A stretch of 57,730 bases of DNA from a bacterium (GCA_021158225.1 JAGGUZ010000003.1:1-57730); one strand, 5' to 3'. Numbered from the stretch's first letter, positions 1 to 12,418 are shown. The notes: a model not told the origin generated them from the letters alone. Made by a program: numbers and translations.

Positions 1-119
1 CCGAGGAGACACCTACTGAAGAACCTGCCGAGGAGACACCTACTGAAGAACCTGCCGAGGAGACACCTACTGAAGAAAAGAAATCAACTTTGGATATTTC
101 CGGAGATTTGGGATTATAA
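1..119 (+). CDS. C-terminal fragment of an unidentified protein ending ...EETPTEEPAEETPTEEPAEETPTEEKKSTLDISGDLGL*; by synteny possibly RpoB
   Basis: Open frame from base 3 to TAA at 117-119; contains a 27-nt tandem repeat encoding EETPTEEPA. Identity as RpoB is only a synteny guess. Confidence 0.5.
   Translation, partial: EETPTEEPAEETPTEEPAEETPTEEKKSTLDISGDLGL
3..77 (+). repeat. Coding tandem repeat, 27-nt unit (gaggagacacctactgaagaacctgcc), about 2.8 copies at the window edge
   Basis: Exact repeats read at 3-29, 30-56 and 57-77 (partial). Confidence 0.9.
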
Positions 120-143
120 ATTACTCATAACTAACAACCAACT

Positions 144-1139
144 GTGTACAGCGATTTAGGAAAAGAAATATTATTCTTTGCAATCTCACTTTTTGTGTTG
201 ATTAAATCAGCGGATTATTTGGTGAAATATTCGGAAAAACTCGGACTATCACTTGGTATACCGCAGTTTATTATAGGTATTACTTTAATAAGCGCTGGGA
301 CATCTCTTCCCGAACTTGCCACTTCCATATTCTCCGTATTAAAAGGTCAACCTGGAGTTGTAGCAGGTAATGTTGTTGGTTCAAATATAGCAAATATCTT
401 ACTTGTCGTCGGTATAACAACAATTCTCGTCAAGAGAGTTGAAATTAAAAGAAGTCTTATAAGGCTGGATTTACCACTTCTTGTAGCATCCGGAGCAGTG
501 CTTGTTTTAACTCTTTCCGATGGAAAATTTACATTCTTTGAAGCTCTTGTCTCACTTGCTGGTTTTGTGATTTACCTTATATATAGCATTACTCAACCAA
601 AACAAGATGTTATTGAAAAAGGAAAAGAATTTGAAGAAGTTACACTCGACAATAACAAAAAAACATTTCTTCAAAAACGTCCGCCTTTTAAATGGAGCTA
701 TATCGTTTGGGTAATAGGATCTGCAGCCGTGCTTTATTTTAGTGCCGATTTTACAATCGACTCGGTAATCTCACTCGGCACACTCCTTAGTGTAGACACA
801 TCCATAATTGCAATTACAGCGGTTGCCATTGGAACTTCCCTTCCGGAACTTATGGTTTCTGTTGTAGCCGCCAAAAAAGGAAATTTTGATATCGCACTCG
901 GAAATATTCTAGGATCAAATATATTTAATGGATTTTTGGTAATGGGTGTATCCGGATTAATTAGTGATCTGCCGGTTGAAACTCCAGTTTTACTTATTGG
1001 TATACCTTTCTTTATTGTCGCAACAATTCTTCTTGTATTCTCCGGAATTGAAAGGAAATTCTATAATTTTGAAGGAGCGTTTTTCTTAATCTTATATCTA
1101 CTTTTTATTGAACAACTCTACCAAATGATAGTTGTTTAA
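144..1139 (+). CDS. CaCA-family Na+/Ca2+ antiporter-like membrane protein (YrbG/CaxA type)
   Basis: Two alpha-repeat motifs (GTSLPELATSIFSVLKG...VVGSNIANI and GTSLPELMVSVVAAKKGNFDIALGNILGSNIFN); multiple TM segments; GTG start. Confidence 0.88.
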   Translation: MYSDLGKEILFFAISLFVLIKSADYLVKYSEKLGLSLGIPQFIIGITLISAGTSLPELATSIFSVLKGQPGVVAGNVVGSNIANILLVVGITTILVKRVEIKRSLIRLDLPLLVASGAVLVLTLSDGKFTFFEALVSLAGFVIYLIYSITQPKQDVIEKGKEFEEVTLDNNKKTFLQKRPPFKWSYIVWVIGSAAVLYFSADFTIDSVISLGTLLSVDTSIIAITAVAIGTSLPELMVSVVAAKKGNFDIALGNILGSNIFNGFLVMGVSGLISDLPVETPVLLIGIPFFIVATILLVFSGIERKFYNFEGAFFLILYLLFIEQLYQMIVV

Positions 1140-1171
1140 ATTTATATATTCGTCATTAACTTTCTTAAATT

Positions 1172-4100
1172 ATGTCACAAGTAAAGCGAGGTAATACAAA
1201 TACTTTGGATGTCTTCAATTCAATATCTGTTGCTGTTGCCTCCCCGGAAGAAATTTTGTCATGGTCTCACGGTGAAGTCAAAAAACCTGAAACCATTAAT
1301 TATCGTACACAAAAACCTGAACGTGATGGGCTTTTTTGTGAAAGAATTTTCGGTCCTACAAAAAACTGGGAATGTTATTGCGGAAAATATAAAAGAATCA
1401 GATACAAAGGTGTGATTTGTGAAAAATGCGGAGTGGAGGTAACAAGAAGCTCTGTAAGAAGAGAAAGAATGGGACATATTAAATTGGCGGTTCCTGTAAC
1501 TCATATCTGGTTTTTAAGATCAACACCAAGTAGAATTGGATTACTACTTGATTTGCCTATTAAAACAATCGAACAAGTGGTTTATTTTGCAGCCTATGTT
1601 GTTATTTCCGTTGATGAAGATGCAAAAGAAGAAACCAAAATGCAATTGGCGGAGGAATATAAAAAACATAGAGCAGTAATACAAGAGGAGGCAAAAACGA
1701 AGAAAAACAGCGATAAAGAACTTGCACAAAAAGTACAAGAACTTGATGAACAGCACGCTACAGCAAAAGAAGAATTGGCCGGTATAAAAATCGGAAGTGT
1801 TTATTCTGAACTTGAATATAGAAATCTTTCAATGAAATTTGGACATGTATTTAAAGCCGGTACGGGTGCGGAAAGTATTAGAGAAATCATCTCCAATATT
1901 GATCTTCAAAAACTTATTGATCAACTTGAAATTGACTTAACAAAATCTTCTGGACAAAAGCAAAAAAAAATTATTAAAAGAATTAAACTTTGCGGAAGTT
2001 TACTTAAAGCAAACATTAAACCCGAATGGATGGTTCTTACGGTACTTCCTGTTATTCCGCCGGATTTAAGACCAATGGTTCAACTTGATGGAGGACGCTT
2101 TGCCGCTTCTGACCTTAATGATTTATATAGAAGAGTTATTAACAGAAATAATCGTCTTAAAAGACTTATTGCAATAGGTGCTCCGGAAGTTATTTCACGA
2201 AATGAAAAACGCATGCTTCAAGAAGCTGTTGATACATTACTTAACAACAGTGCAAGACAAGGGAAAACCGTATTTAACTCGGGAGATAAACGCAAATTGC
2301 GATCTCTATCAGACATGCTCAAAGGTAAGCAAGGACGATTCAGACAAAATTTGCTTGGAAAACGTGTTGATTATTCAGGACGATCAGTAATTGTGGTTGG
2401 ACCGCAACTTAAACTAAATCAGTGCGGTCTCCCAAAACTTATGGCAATGGAACTTTTTAAACCGTTTGTTATTGGAAGACTAATAAGAGACGGATATGCT
2501 CACAACATTAAGAATGCGGAAAAATATATTCAAGCCGGAAAACGCGAGGTATGGGATATTCTAGGAGAAGTTACTCAAGATCATTATGTACTTTTAAACA
2601 GAGCTCCTACACTTCATAGACTAGGAATTCAAGCTTTTCAGCCTGTACTCGTGGAAGGGAAAGCCATTCAAATTCATCCGCTTGTATGTACAGCGTTTAA
2701 TGCCGATTTCGATGGAGATCAAATGGCTGTGCATGTTCCACTTTCAAAACAAGCACAAAAAGAAGCAAAAAACCTTATAGGATCAGACAAAAACCTGCTA
2801 AAACCTTCTCATGGGGATCCTATTATAACCCCTACGCAAGATATGGTGCTTGGATGTTATTTTTTAACAAAAATGACTCAAGGGAAAAAAGGAGAAGGAT
2901 CCGTATTTGCAGATCTTAATGAGGCATTGATGTCTTATCGCCTTGGATACGTACATATCCAAGCTCCTATAAAATCTCGTATTAATGGAGAGATTATTGA
3001 GACAACAGTTGGAAGAATGATTTTTAATACTTTTGTTCCGGATGAACTTGGATATCAAAACGATACGATGACAAAAGGCAAATTAAGTGGGCTTATTAGT
3101 GAATGCTATAACAAACTTGGGAACGATGTTACGGCAAAACTTGCAGACGAGATTAAAAGAATCGGATTTAAATTTGCTACCAAATCCGGACTTTCTATTG
3201 GAATTGATGATATGATTGTTCCAAAAGCCAAAACAAAAATTATAGATGAAGCCTCGGAAGTTGTTAAAAAGCTTACGAACCACTACAATATTGGGCTTAT
3301 GACCGATGATGAAAGATACGGACATACAATTAAAGTATGGGCAAAAGCAAAAGCGGATATTACAAAAGAACTAGTTGCAAACATCGATGATGAAAATCAT
3401 CTTCATTATATGATTAACTCGGGAGCCCGCGGTAATTGGGGACAAGTAACTCAGCTTTGCGGTATTAAAGGTTTAGTTGCCAATCCGGCAGGTAAAACTA
3501 TCGAACTGCCGATTAAGTCTAACCTAAAAGAAGGATTTACTATCCTTGAATACTTCATTGCCACACATGGAGGACGTAAAGGTAAATCTGATACGGCTCT
3601 AAAAACAGCGGAAGCCGGATATCTTACGCGTCGTTTGGTTGATGCTGTTCAAGATGTAATTATCAAGGAATACGATTGTGGTACCGATAAATTTCATAAT
3701 ATAACCCGTGAAGAAAGTAAAAGCATAGGGGAAGATTTTGAGAAAAGAATTTACGGACGTGTCGTTGCAAAAGATGTTGTAGACAGCAAAACGGGTGAGA
3801 TCATAATTAAAAAAGATATTGAAATAGGAAAAGACGAATTAAAACTTATTAAAAAAGCAACCGTAGATGAAGTTGGCGTACGTTCCGTTATGACATGTCA
3901 AACTTCAAACGGTATTTGCGTAAAATGTTATGGAAAAGATCTTGGCACAAATAAAACGGTTGATCTTGGTACTGCTGTTGGTATTATTGCGGCTCAAAGT
4001 ATTGGAGAACCGGGAACTCAACTTACAATGCGTACGTTTCATATGGGTGGTGTTGCGGAAGGTGGAGATATCACGCAAGGTCTAACACGTGTAGAGGAAC

Positions 4101-5002
4101 TGTTTGAAGCAAGAACTCCAAAATCACCCGCCATACTTTCCGAGATAGATGGGAAAGCAAAAGTAACACATAAGGGAAAAACGACTACAATTTCAATCAC
4201 ATCTCCGGATCCGATAATAAGCCAGTATTATACTGGACCGTTTATGAAACCAACGGTAGAGAAAGGTGACAAAATAAAAGCAAAACAAATTATTGCCAAA
4301 TCAACGAAGCAAAAAAACACTGTTAAAGCGGAAATGCCGGGAAAAGTTTTATCGGTTGAAAAAGACAAAATCGAAATTATTTCAGAAGATGTTGTTGAAA
4401 AAGTATACATAATTCCATATGGGAAAACGGTCTTAATAAAAAACGGAGCTGAAGTTAAAAGAGGAGACGCTTTAAGCTCGGGTCATTATAATTTAAGAGA
4501 ATTAATGCAACTCACGGACATGTATACATTGCAAAATTATGTTATGCGAGAAGTGCAAAGTATTTATGCATCGCAAGGACAAACAATTAACGATAAGCAT
4601 GTGGAAATTATTGCCAGACAAATGCTATCGAAATCTCGTATTCTTGATGCTGGAGATAGTAAGTTCTTACCCGGAGAAATGGTTGACTTCATTAAACTCG
4701 GAAAAATTAATGAAGAGCTTAAGAAAAACAAAAAACAACCTATACACGCCGAACGCTTATTGCTTGGACTTACTCGTATTGCTCTTCATACCGATAGCTG
4801 GCTTTCTGCAGCCTCATTCCAAGAAACAATCAGAGTACTTGTTGAAGCGTCTACAACCAAACGCATAGACCATCTCTCAGGACTTAAAGAAAATGTTATT
4901 ATCGGTAAATTGATTCCTGCCGGAGAGATCTACAGGAAACGACATCCAGAACTTGTAAAAGAAATGCGTAAGTACGTACCGGAAGATACCTCTACCGAAT
5001 AA
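1172..5002 (+). CDS. rpoC: DNA-directed RNA polymerase subunit beta'
   Basis: [14 protein letters not shown] catalytic motif, N-terminal zinc finger [39 protein letters not shown]. Confidence 0.98.
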   Translation: MSQVKRGNTNTLDVFNSISVAVASPEEILSWSHGEVKKPETINYRTQKPERDGLFCERIFGPTKNWECYCGKYKRIRYKGVICEKCGVEVTRSSVRRERMGHIKLAVPVTHIWFLRSTPSRIGLLLDLPIKTIEQVVYFAAYVVISVDEDAKEETKMQLAEEYKKHRAVIQEEAKTKKNSDKELAQKVQELDEQHATAKEELAGIKIGSVYSELEYRNLSMKFGHVFKAGTGAESIREIISNIDLQKLIDQLEIDLTKSSGQKQKKIIKRIKLCGSLLKANIKPEWMVLTVLPVIPPDLRPMVQLDGGRFAASDLNDLYRRVINRNNRLKRLIAIGAPEVISRNEKRMLQEAVDTLLNNSARQGKTVFNSGDKRKLRSLSDMLKGKQGRFRQNLLGKRVDYSGRSVIVVGPQLKLNQCGLPKLMAMELFKPFVIGRLIRDGYAHNIKNAEKYIQAGKREVWDILGEVTQDHYVLLNRAPTLHRLGIQAFQPVLVEGKAIQIHPLVCTAFNADFDGDQMAVHVPLSKQAQKEAKNLIGSDKNLLKPSHGDPIITPTQDMVLGCYFLTKMTQGKKGEGSVFADLNEALMSYRLGYVHIQAPIKSRINGEIIETTVGRMIFNTFVPDELGYQNDTMTKGKLSGLISECYNKLGNDVTAKLADEIKRIGFKFATKSGLSIGIDDMIVPKAKTKIIDEASEVVKKLTNHYNIGLMTDDERYGHTIKVWAKAKADITKELVANIDDENHLHYMINSGARGNWGQVTQLCGIKGLVANPAGKTIELPIKSNLKEGFTILEYFIATHGGRKGKSDTALKTAEAGYLTRRLVDAVQDVIIKEYDCGTDKFHNITREESKSIGEDFEKRIYGRVVAKDVVDSKTGEIIIKKDIEIGKDELKLIKKATVDEVGVRSVMTCQTSNGICVKCYGKDLGTNKTVDLGTAVGIIAAQSIGEPGTQLTMRTFHMGGVAEGGDITQGLTRVEELFEARTPKSPAILSEIDGKAKVTHKGKTTTISITSPDPIISQYYTGPFMKPTVEKGDKIKAKQIIAKSTKQKNTVKAEMPGKVLSVEKDKIEIISEDVVEKVYIIPYGKTVLIKNGAEVKRGDALSSGHYNLRELMQLTDMYTLQNYVMREVQSIYASQGQTINDKHVEIIARQMLSKSRILDAGDSKFLPGEMVDFIKLGKINEELKKNKKQPIHAERLLLGLTRIALHTDSWLSAASFQETIRVLVEASTTKRIDHLSGLKENVIIGKLIPAGEIYRKRHPELVKEMRKYVPEDTSTE

Positions 5003-5014
5003 ATTAGAAAAAAC

Positions 5015-5043
5015 TTGCATTCTTAATAATTTTCCGTTAAATT
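5015..5043 (+). promoter_or_regulatory. Candidate sigma70-type promoter for rpsL (TTGCAT-N17-TAAATT)
   Basis: -35 TTGCAT 5015-5020, -10 TAAATT 5038-5043. Confidence 0.5.
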
Positions 5044-5122
5044 ACACGTCGCTAAGAGACGAACGCAAGTGAGACTCTATACGAGCCTAAGAGCGAACTC
5101 CTTAACTAATTTAATAAGATAT

Positions 5123-5536
5123 ATGCCTACAATAAACCAGCTAATTAGAAAACCACGAAGAAAAGTTGTTAAAAAAACTAAATCTCCCGCAATGGGAATA
5201 GCTTTTAACACGATTAAGAATAAAGAAGTCGCTGTTAAATCGCCACAGAAAAGAGGGGTCTGCGTAAAGGTATTCACAATGACACCCAAAAAACCGAATT
5301 CGGCGCTTCGAAAAGTAGCTCGCGTAAGACTTACAAACGGAATTGAAGTAAATGCATATATCCCAGGAGAAGGCCACAATTTGCAAGAGCATTCCGTAGT
5401 AACAATAAGAGGAGGAAGAGTAAAAGATTTACCTGGTGTTCGTTATCATATAATAAGAGGATCTCTTGATACTCAAGGGGTAACTGACAGAAAACAAGGT
5501 AGAAGTAAATATGGTGCAAAGAAGCCAAAGAAATAG
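5123..5536 (+). CDS. rpsL: 30S ribosomal protein S12
   Basis: [12 protein letters not shown]...[20 protein letters not shown] at 5123 preferred over the GTG at 5069 given by the ORF track. Confidence 0.97.
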   Translation: MPTINQLIRKPRRKVVKKTKSPAMGIAFNTIKNKEVAVKSPQKRGVCVKVFTMTPKKPNSALRKVARVRLTNGIEVNAYIPGEGHNLQEHSVVTIRGGRVKDLPGVRYHIIRGSLDTQGVTDRKQGRSKYGAKKPKK

Positions 5537-5554
5537 TCTTTAATCATAAGTTAA

Positions 5555-6007
5555 ATGCAAAAAAGAGCACGTTTTATACCAAAAGATTCAAATCCGTTAT
5601 ATGAGAAGTTTATTAATTATCTCATGCTAGGCGGGAAGAAAACCGTTGCAAGAAAAATTTTTAACGATGCAATGAAATCAGTCGGAGAAAAAACAAAAGA
5701 GGATCCAATGAAGATCTTCAATAAAGCTCTTGATAACATCAAGCCTCAAATGGAAGTTAAACCGAAAAGAATTGGTGGAGGCGTATATCAAATCCCAAGA
5801 GAAGTTAAAGCAAACAGACAAATTACTCTTGCGTTTAGATGGCTACTTATTGCAACAAGAGCTGGGAAGGGATCACCAATGTATCAGAGACTTGCAAATG
5901 AACTTATACAGGCTGCTGAAGGACAAGGAGCCGCAATCAAGAAGAAAGAAGACACTCATAGAATGGCGGCTGCAAATAAAGCCTTCGCTCATTACGGAAG
6001 ATATTAA
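5555..6007 (+). CDS. rpsG: 30S ribosomal protein S7
   Basis: S7-like sequence, directly after rpsL. Confidence 0.96.
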   Translation: MQKRARFIPKDSNPLYEKFINYLMLGGKKTVARKIFNDAMKSVGEKTKEDPMKIFNKALDNIKPQMEVKPKRIGGGVYQIPREVKANRQITLAFRWLLIATRAGKGSPMYQRLANELIQAAEGQGAAIKKKEDTHRMAAANKAFAHYGRY

Positions 6008-6043
6008 GATAAAAGAAGTTACACATTAAAACAATTATCAAAA

Positions 6044-6080
6044 GGAGCCCTGCGTTAACGCAGGGCTCCTTTCTTTCTTA
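6044..6080 (+). terminator. Rho-independent terminator (bidirectional between convergent rpsG and the SLH protein)
   Basis: Perfect 13-bp palindrome ggagccctgcgtt/aacgcagggctcc followed by tttctttctt. Confidence 0.9.
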
Positions 6081-6090
6081 ATTCGTAATC

Positions 6091-8625
6091 TTATAAACCT
6101 ATTGGCTCTAGTGGATAAGGATAATCAATAGAACCCATATCTTTCAATTCTTCTTTATTTACTTCCGCAAAATCATTTGCCATATCATTTGCCATAATCA
6201 TCCCGTTTGAAACGGTATATAAAAACTTTCCAATATAAAGAATTCTATCTATATCTTTATTTCCATACCAATAATAACCTGACTTCTCAGCCACTTCGTT
6301 ATCATCATAGTGGGTAATTTTAGCCTTTAAATTAAATCCTTTGGCAAGATCAACTCCATAAACATAAGCTCCCTGAAAAACAATATCACCATATTCGCTA
6401 TCCGAAGCGGTTGGATCACTTTTAACTTCATCGGAAATTTTCGCAACCGTTACAGGAAAAGCGAATAAATCTTTATCTTTATCAAACAAAAGTGCTTTGT
6501 GATCATATAAAAGTGGACTATCAGATCCCCTGTCACCAATAACCTCGGTAAACATTTGCTTTGGAGTTGTAACATCCGTTACATCAAACATTGCAAGTTT
6601 TATTCCTTGATACCAAGCAAAATCATGATCCCAATCCGCTTTTTCTTCCTCCGTTGCTTCAACCGTATTTTTCCCAAACCCTATAATATGATTATCGTCA
6701 TAAGGTTGCAGGTAATCGCTATACCCGGGTATCTTTAACTTCCCTAAAATACGAGGTCCCTTACTATCTGACATATCAATCACAAAAAACGGATCTGTCT
6801 TTTTAAAAGTAACCATATAAAGTCTGTTTCCCATAAATCTTGTTGAATGAATAACTTCCCCCGGAGCAATACCTTCAAGTTGTCCGGTAATCGCCATATT
6901 TTCATCAAGAATATAAACATTATTTAAAGATGTTCCATCCCAAGCATTTCCCTTTGTAGTTGCTATTCTAAAATGATTATCAGCTTCATCCATTGAAAAC
7001 TGATTTAAAATAGTACCGGGAACCTTCCCTTGCCCTTTAAATTCAATATTATCTTTACCTAGCGAAAATTTATATACATCAGTAGTCTCGCTGGAAGGCT
7101 GGTAATTCAAGTTCCAATCATTTGCAGCGATGTACATATTTTCACGCGAAGAATAAACATTTCCAACAGAACCAAGTACAACTTCTTTTGAGATATTACC
7201 GCTTGCTTCATTTATGGGAATTCCTACAACAATCAAATAATTCGCAGATTCAAAAGCCGGGATGTAACCGATATCTCCACAACTTACAAGAGGCTTTGCA
7301 ATCTCATCGTTTGTATCTCGATAATGCGGAAGTATTTCATTAGCACTTTCTATTGTTTCATAAGGCACAAATCCCGGACGACTAAGCACCATATAAACCA
7401 TATCGTCAACTTTTCTTGACTGGCTATATGAACCTTCAAATTTTAAAGATCTAAATTTTTTAATATTCGTTTTATCGCTTATATCAAATATATAAACATC
7501 CGAAACAGACCCCCCGTAATACGGATACGACATTGTAATAGCATCCATTCTATATGCCGGATAATAAGTATAAGCCGAATGTCCCAAAACTATAAGCTTA
7601 TCACCATCAACATACATATCTGTTGGACTAAACATATCATCATCAAAATCAATTGAACCGATTTCCAACATATTCTCAGGAGGAAAAGCTTTTACAACTC
7701 TAACACTCATTCCGTTAACAATATATATGTATTCCCCGTCTGTCTTAACGATATCAGCTTCATCCACTCCCTCAACTTGAACATTTGTAGTCGAATAATC
7801 AGAACTTCCATTAGTAGCAAAGGTACTCGCCTCTTCTATGCCCGACTCCGCAGGGGTTACCTCCCCGATTGAAGTGCTAACAGCAGAATCCATAGCCTTT
7901 AAAGTCTCTCCTCCCATTATATATCCTCTCTCCGAATTGCTATCTTTAAACTTGGCTTCAAGAGTAGCGCAAGAATCTATTCTGTGCATCGTTTGTCCAT
8001 CCGACATTTTCTCAATATCATCATAAGTTTTGCTATCTTTTTTCTGCCCTGTCTTTATACGCCAAATCATTTCAGCCATTTCTCCTCTATTAACATATTG
8101 ACCGAATGTATCAATAGATGGCGGAATAGATTTATCTTTATCCAAAGCATCTACATATTTATGAAACCATGTATCTTGATATGAATCATTTAAACTAACA
8201 TTCATTCCTATTGATATAATTTTTCCCGCCTCGGCAAAATTAATCGGACGCTCCGGTTTAAAAGTTCCATCAGGATACCCGGCAACAAGCCCGATATCTT
8301 TTGCTTTACAAACATAAGGAGCAAACCATCCCTCGGTTACATCCGGGAAACAATTGCTTCCTTCCGGCTTATAACCAGCTGACAAAAGTACAATTTTGGT
8401 AAACTCAGCCCGATTAATGGTATTTATCGGTTTATAAGTTCCATCGCCGTACCCTTCAACAACTTTCAAATCTTTAAGATATGAAACTGCATCGGAATAG
8501 TCATAAGAAGTTGGGACATCACTAAAACCACTGAAATCCTGAGCCTTCACTGGCAATGCTTGCATAAAGCTTGTTATTGTTAGCGCAATCAGCGCAATAA
8601 AAGCTCCAGCACGTTTGATTACCAT
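6091..8625 (-). CDS. Secreted SLH-domain protein with C-terminal beta-propeller domain
   Basis: Signal peptide; SLH-like repeats (FSDVP...VEGYGDGTYKPINTINRAEFTKIV; FPDVTEGWFAPYVCKAKDIGLVAGYPDGTFKPERPINFAEAGKII); TNVQVEGVDEADIVKTDGEYIY as in Beta_propel secreted proteins. Confidence 0.85.
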   Translation of the reverse strand: MVIKRAGAFIALIALTITSFMQALPVKAQDFSGFSDVPTSYDYSDAVSYLKDLKVVEGYGDGTYKPINTINRAEFTKIVLLSAGYKPEGSNCFPDVTEGWFAPYVCKAKDIGLVAGYPDGTFKPERPINFAEAGKIISIGMNVSLNDSYQDTWFHKYVDALDKDKSIPPSIDTFGQYVNRGEMAEMIWRIKTGQKKDSKTYDDIEKMSDGQTMHRIDSCATLEAKFKDSNSERGYIMGGETLKAMDSAVSTSIGEVTPAESGIEEASTFATNGSSDYSTTNVQVEGVDEADIVKTDGEYIYIVNGMSVRVVKAFPPENMLEIGSIDFDDDMFSPTDMYVDGDKLIVLGHSAYTYYPAYRMDAITMSYPYYGGSVSDVYIFDISDKTNIKKFRSLKFEGSYSQSRKVDDMVYMVLSRPGFVPYETIESANEILPHYRDTNDEIAKPLVSCGDIGYIPAFESANYLIVVGIPINEASGNISKEVVLGSVGNVYSSRENMYIAANDWNLNYQPSSETTDVYKFSLGKDNIEFKGQGKVPGTILNQFSMDEADNHFRIATTKGNAWDGTSLNNVYILDENMAITGQLEGIAPGEVIHSTRFMGNRLYMVTFKKTDPFFVIDMSDSKGPRILGKLKIPGYSDYLQPYDDNHIIGFGKNTVEATEEEKADWDHDFAWYQGIKLAMFDVTDVTTPKQMFTEVIGDRGSDSPLLYDHKALLFDKDKDLFAFPVTVAKISDEVKSDPTASDSEYGDIVFQGAYVYGVDLAKGFNLKAKITHYDDNEVAEKSGYYWYGNKDIDRILYIGKFLYTVSNGMIMANDMANDFAEVNKEELKDMGSIDYPYPLEPIGL

Positions 8626-8825
8626 AGGAACATGGGTTAAATATTTTCACACATTTACAAGTATACCAATTTATAGAAATTACAAAAGAAAGTTGACGCA
8701 TAGCAGAGTCATTGCTTGCCAATACTCTTATAATATTTTTTCATCATAAAAAATCATCAAGAGCCCTATTTAAAAGTATTTTCTTGCTTTCGTCAAGCAC
8801 TGTGCGCACAAACAAGCACATTTGT

Positions 8826-8853
8826 TTGACTTTCATAGCTAAATTCATATAAT
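8826..8853 (+). promoter_or_regulatory. Candidate fusA promoter (TTGACT-N16-TATAAT)
   Basis: -35 8826-8831, -10 8848-8853. Confidence 0.6.
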
Positions 8854-8916
8854 ACCTCTGACATATCGCTAATATGCGATCCGCTCACTTTTATATCTAT
8901 TTTAACTATAATAAAC

Positions 8917-10998
8917 ATGTCTGAAAACCTGAAAAAACTTCGTAACATTGGTATTATAGCCCATATTGATGCGGGAAAAACAACTGTAACAGAGCGTATT
9001 TTATACTATACCGGTAAAAAACATAAAATCGGTGAAACACATGAAGGCGCAGCCGACATGGACTGGATGGAACAAGAAAAAGAAAGAGGAATTACAATTA
9101 CATCTGCAGCAACAACATGTTTCTGGAAAGATGTAAGAATTAATATTATTGATACGCCGGGACATGTTGATTTCACCGCAGAGGTAGAAAGATCACTTCG
9201 CGTACTCGATGGAGGAGTTGTTGTTTTTGACGGATCACAAGGTGTAGAACCTCAGTCGGAAACAGTATGGAGACAAGCGGACAAATACGATGTACCTCGA
9301 ATGGCGTTTATAAATAAAATGGATAAAATGGGTGCAGACTTTTATATGAGTTTAGAATCAATTCACGAAAGACTCAACAATAAAGCTGTTGCTATCCAAC
9401 TTCCTATAGGAGCTGAAAGTACATTTGAGGGCGTTATCGATCTACTTGAACAAAAAGCATATAAATTTGAAGGACACTATGGAGAAAATATAGTTGAGAT
9501 CGAAATTCCGGAAGACATGAAAGGGAAAGTTGAAGAATATCGTAATATATTAATTGAAAAAGCTGCGGAGTGTGACGACAATTTAATGGAAAAATATCTT
9601 GAAGGAGGCGACTATACAATTGACGAAGTTAAAGTTGCTATAAGAAAAGGAACTATCGACAACGCTATGTATCCTGTGCTTTGCGGAACAGCTCTGCAAA
9701 ACAAAGGTATTCAATTAATGCTTGATGCGGTTCGGGAATATCTTCCTTCGCCATTAGACATTCCACCTATAAAGGGAACAAATCCAAAAACAGAAGAAGA
9801 AGAGGTTAGAGAAGCTGATGAAAACAAACCATTTGCCGCATTGGCATTTAAAATTGCAACAGATCCTTATGTCGGTAAACTTTGTTTCTTCCGTGTTTAC
9901 AGTGGAAAATTAACAGCGGGAAGTTATGTTTATAATTCAACAACAGGACAAAAAGAACGTATAGGACGGATTTTACAAATGCATGCAAATCATCGTGAAG
10001 AAATTAAAGAGGTTCATGCGGGAGATATTGCAGCTACAGTAGGACTTAAAAACACAATGACAGGTAATACTCTTTGCGAAGAAGGTCATCCTATTGTTTT
10101 AGAATCGATAGAATTCCCGGAACCCGTTATATCTATTGCGATTGAACCGAAAACAAAGGCCGATCAAGAAAAAATGGGAATAGCGTTGCAGAAACTTGCC
10201 GAAGAAGATCCAACATTCCAAACTTACACCGATGAAGAGACAGGGCAGGTTATTATATCCGGAATGGGAGAACTTCATCTCGAAATTATTGTTGATCGTC
10301 TAAAAAGAGAATTTAAAGTTGAAGCAAATATCGGGAAACCGCAAGTTGCTTATAGAGAAACAATTCAAAACGAAGTTCAAATGGAGGAAAAATATGCAAA
10401 GCAATCGGGTGGGCGTGGTCAATATGGACATGTACTTATGCGATTTTATCCACAAGAACCCGGAGCAGGTTACGAATTCACAAACAAGATTGTTGGAGGA
10501 AAAATCCCAAGAGAATATATTCAACCGGTTAATAAAGGTGTGGAAGAAGCAATGACACGTGGTGTTATAGCTGGATATCCAATGGTAGATATTAAAGCTG
10601 AATTATACGACGGTTCATACCATGATGTAGATTCATCTGAAATGGCATTTAAAATCGCAGGTTCAATATGTTTTCAAAATGCCGCTAAAAGAGCTAACCC
10701 CGTTCTTCTTGAACCTATAATGAAAGTTGAAGTTGTAACTCCGGAAGAATACTTTGGAGATGTAATGGGCAATTTAAGTTCACGAAGAGGACAAATCAGC
10801 GAAAGCGGAGACAGAGGAAATGCAAAGTTCATTAAATGTGAAGTACCTTTAAGCGAAATGTTCGGATACACAACAGATTTGCGCTCAATGACACAAGGTC
10901 GTGCAACATCAACTATGGAATTCGGTCATTATGCCAAAGTACCGAAGAATGTTGAAGAAAAAGTAGTAGCTGAAAGAGGAGGCACAAAAAGAGCTTAA
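8917..10998 (+). CDS. fusA: Elongation factor G
   Basis: [49 protein letters not shown]. Confidence 0.98.
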   Translation: MSENLKKLRNIGIIAHIDAGKTTVTERILYYTGKKHKIGETHEGAADMDWMEQEKERGITITSAATTCFWKDVRINIIDTPGHVDFTAEVERSLRVLDGGVVVFDGSQGVEPQSETVWRQADKYDVPRMAFINKMDKMGADFYMSLESIHERLNNKAVAIQLPIGAESTFEGVIDLLEQKAYKFEGHYGENIVEIEIPEDMKGKVEEYRNILIEKAAECDDNLMEKYLEGGDYTIDEVKVAIRKGTIDNAMYPVLCGTALQNKGIQLMLDAVREYLPSPLDIPPIKGTNPKTEEEEVREADENKPFAALAFKIATDPYVGKLCFFRVYSGKLTAGSYVYNSTTGQKERIGRILQMHANHREEIKEVHAGDIAATVGLKNTMTGNTLCEEGHPIVLESIEFPEPVISIAIEPKTKADQEKMGIALQKLAEEDPTFQTYTDEETGQVIISGMGELHLEIIVDRLKREFKVEANIGKPQVAYRETIQNEVQMEEKYAKQSGGRGQYGHVLMRFYPQEPGAGYEFTNKIVGGKIPREYIQPVNKGVEEAMTRGVIAGYPMVDIKAELYDGSYHDVDSSEMAFKIAGSICFQNAAKRANPVLLEPIMKVEVVTPEEYFGDVMGNLSSRRGQISESGDRGNAKFIKCEVPLSEMFGYTTDLRSMTQGRATSTMEFGHYAKVPKNVEEKVVAERGGTKRA

Positions 10999-11005
10999 AA
11001 ATAGC

Positions 11006-11034
11006 TTGCATTTACAGTACAATTTAGCTAATAT
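11006..11034 (+). promoter_or_regulatory. Candidate tuf promoter (TTGCAT-N17-TAATAT)
   Basis: Same TTGCAT -35 as the rpsL candidate promoter. Confidence 0.5.
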
Positions 11035-11091
11035 CTCTTAGCGTTTAGAATAAACTCGCAAATAATAACTTACTATTTAAAACCAATTCTT

Positions 11092-12285
11092 ATGGCTGAA
11101 CAAGAAAAATTTGATCGTTCAAAGCCCCACGTTAATGTTGGAACCATCGGACATGTTGACCATGGTAAAACCACATTAACAGCTGCAATTACAGCTGTTG
11201 CCGCCGCAAAGTGGCCGGAGAGCAACAACGCGGTTGCTTTTGATCAGATCGATAATGCTCCCGAAGAAAAAGAAAGAGGAATTACAATTGCAACATCTCA
11301 TCAGGAGTATTCAACAGATAAAAGACACTATGCTCACGTTGACTGTCCGGGACATGCCGATTATGTAAAAAACATGATTACTGGTGCCGCTCAAATGGAT
11401 GGAGCAATTTTAGTTGTATCTGCAGCAGACGGACCTATGCCACAAACTCGCGAACATATTCTTCTTGCTCATCAGGTAAACGTCCCTTATATCATTGTAT
11501 TCTTGAATAAAATGGATCAAGCCGATCCTGAAGTTGCTGAACTTGCAGAAATGGAAGTACGTGAACTTCTTACAAAATATGAATATCCTGGAGATGAAAT
11601 TCCTATAATTAAAGGGTCTGCGCTTAAAGCTCTTGAAAACCCAACGGGTCCTGATGCAGAACCTATTGTTGAGCTTCTAAAGACTCTTGATGAATATATT
11701 CCTGAACCAAAGCGTGAAATCGACAAACCTTTCTTAATGCCGGTTGAAGATGTTTTCTCTATTAAAGGTCGTGGAACTGTCGCTACAGGAAGAATAGAGA
11801 CAGGAGTTGTGAATGTTAACGATGAAGTTGAAATAGTTGGTGTTAAAGACACAAGAAAAGTGGTAGTTACAGGTGTTGAAATGTTTAAGAAACTTCTTGA
11901 TGAAGGTCGTGCAGGTGATAATGTTGGTCTTCTTTTAAGAGGTATTGAGAGAAATGAAATTGAAAGAGGACAAGTACTTGCAAAACCGGGAACAATTAAA
12001 CCACACACTAAATTTGATGCTGAAGTTTATATCTTAACTAAAGAAGAAGGTGGAAGACATACTCCGTTCTTTAAAGGGTATAAACCTCAATTCTATATTA
12101 GAACTACAGATGTAACCGGTTCAATTGAGCTACCTGCAGATGTAGAAATGGTAATGCCTGGCGACAATGTAAAGATGAAAGTTGAACTTGGAACACCAAT
12201 TGCTATGGACGAAGGACAAAGATTCGCTATCCGTGAAGGAGGACGAACCGTTGGAGCCGGCGTTGTAGCTAAGATTATTGAATAG
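11092..12285 (+). CDS. tuf: Elongation factor Tu
   Basis: [52 protein letters not shown]. Confidence 0.99.
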   Translation: MAEQEKFDRSKPHVNVGTIGHVDHGKTTLTAAITAVAAAKWPESNNAVAFDQIDNAPEEKERGITIATSHQEYSTDKRHYAHVDCPGHADYVKNMITGAAQMDGAILVVSAADGPMPQTREHILLAHQVNVPYIIVFLNKMDQADPEVAELAEMEVRELLTKYEYPGDEIPIIKGSALKALENPTGPDAEPIVELLKTLDEYIPEPKREIDKPFLMPVEDVFSIKGRGTVATGRIETGVVNVNDEVEIVGVKDTRKVVVTGVEMFKKLLDEGRAGDNVGLLLRGIERNEIERGQVLAKPGTIKPHTKFDAEVYILTKEEGGRHTPFFKGYKPQFYIRTTDVTGSIELPADVEMVMPGDNVKMKVELGTPIAMDEGQRFAIREGGRTVGAGVVAKIIE

Positions 12286-12296
12286 TTGTCCTAGTC

Positions 12297-12324
12297 GCCC
12301 CCACCTTACGGTGGGGGCTTTTTT
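12297..12324 (+). terminator. Rho-independent terminator after tuf
   Basis: gcccccacc-ttac-ggtgggggc stem-loop followed by tttttt. Confidence 0.93.
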
Positions 12325-12390
12325 AGTTACCTGGTAACCCATCTTTAATAGCTTATTTAAAGCAACTACATTAACTTACCGAGTAAGCAC

Positions 12391-12418
12391 TTGACTTCGT
12401 CCGATTTTTCCTTACAAT
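12391..12418 (+). promoter_or_regulatory. Candidate rpsJ promoter (TTGACT-N16-TACAAT)
   Basis: -35 12391-12396, -10 12413-12418. Confidence 0.5.

Noticed and set aside
1209-5528. Many nested and antisense ORFs of 60-110 aa inside rpoC, rpsL and other r-protein genes
   Set aside because: They overlap unambiguous conserved genes, show no recognisable domains and are expected by chance in AT-rich DNA.
6004-6090. Candidate attenuator or riboswitch at the perfect palindrome
   Set aside because: Simple explanation is a bidirectional terminator between convergent genes.
11517-12008. 163-aa ORF antisense to tuf
   Set aside because: Long only because tuf codon usage leaves the complementary frame open; no motif.
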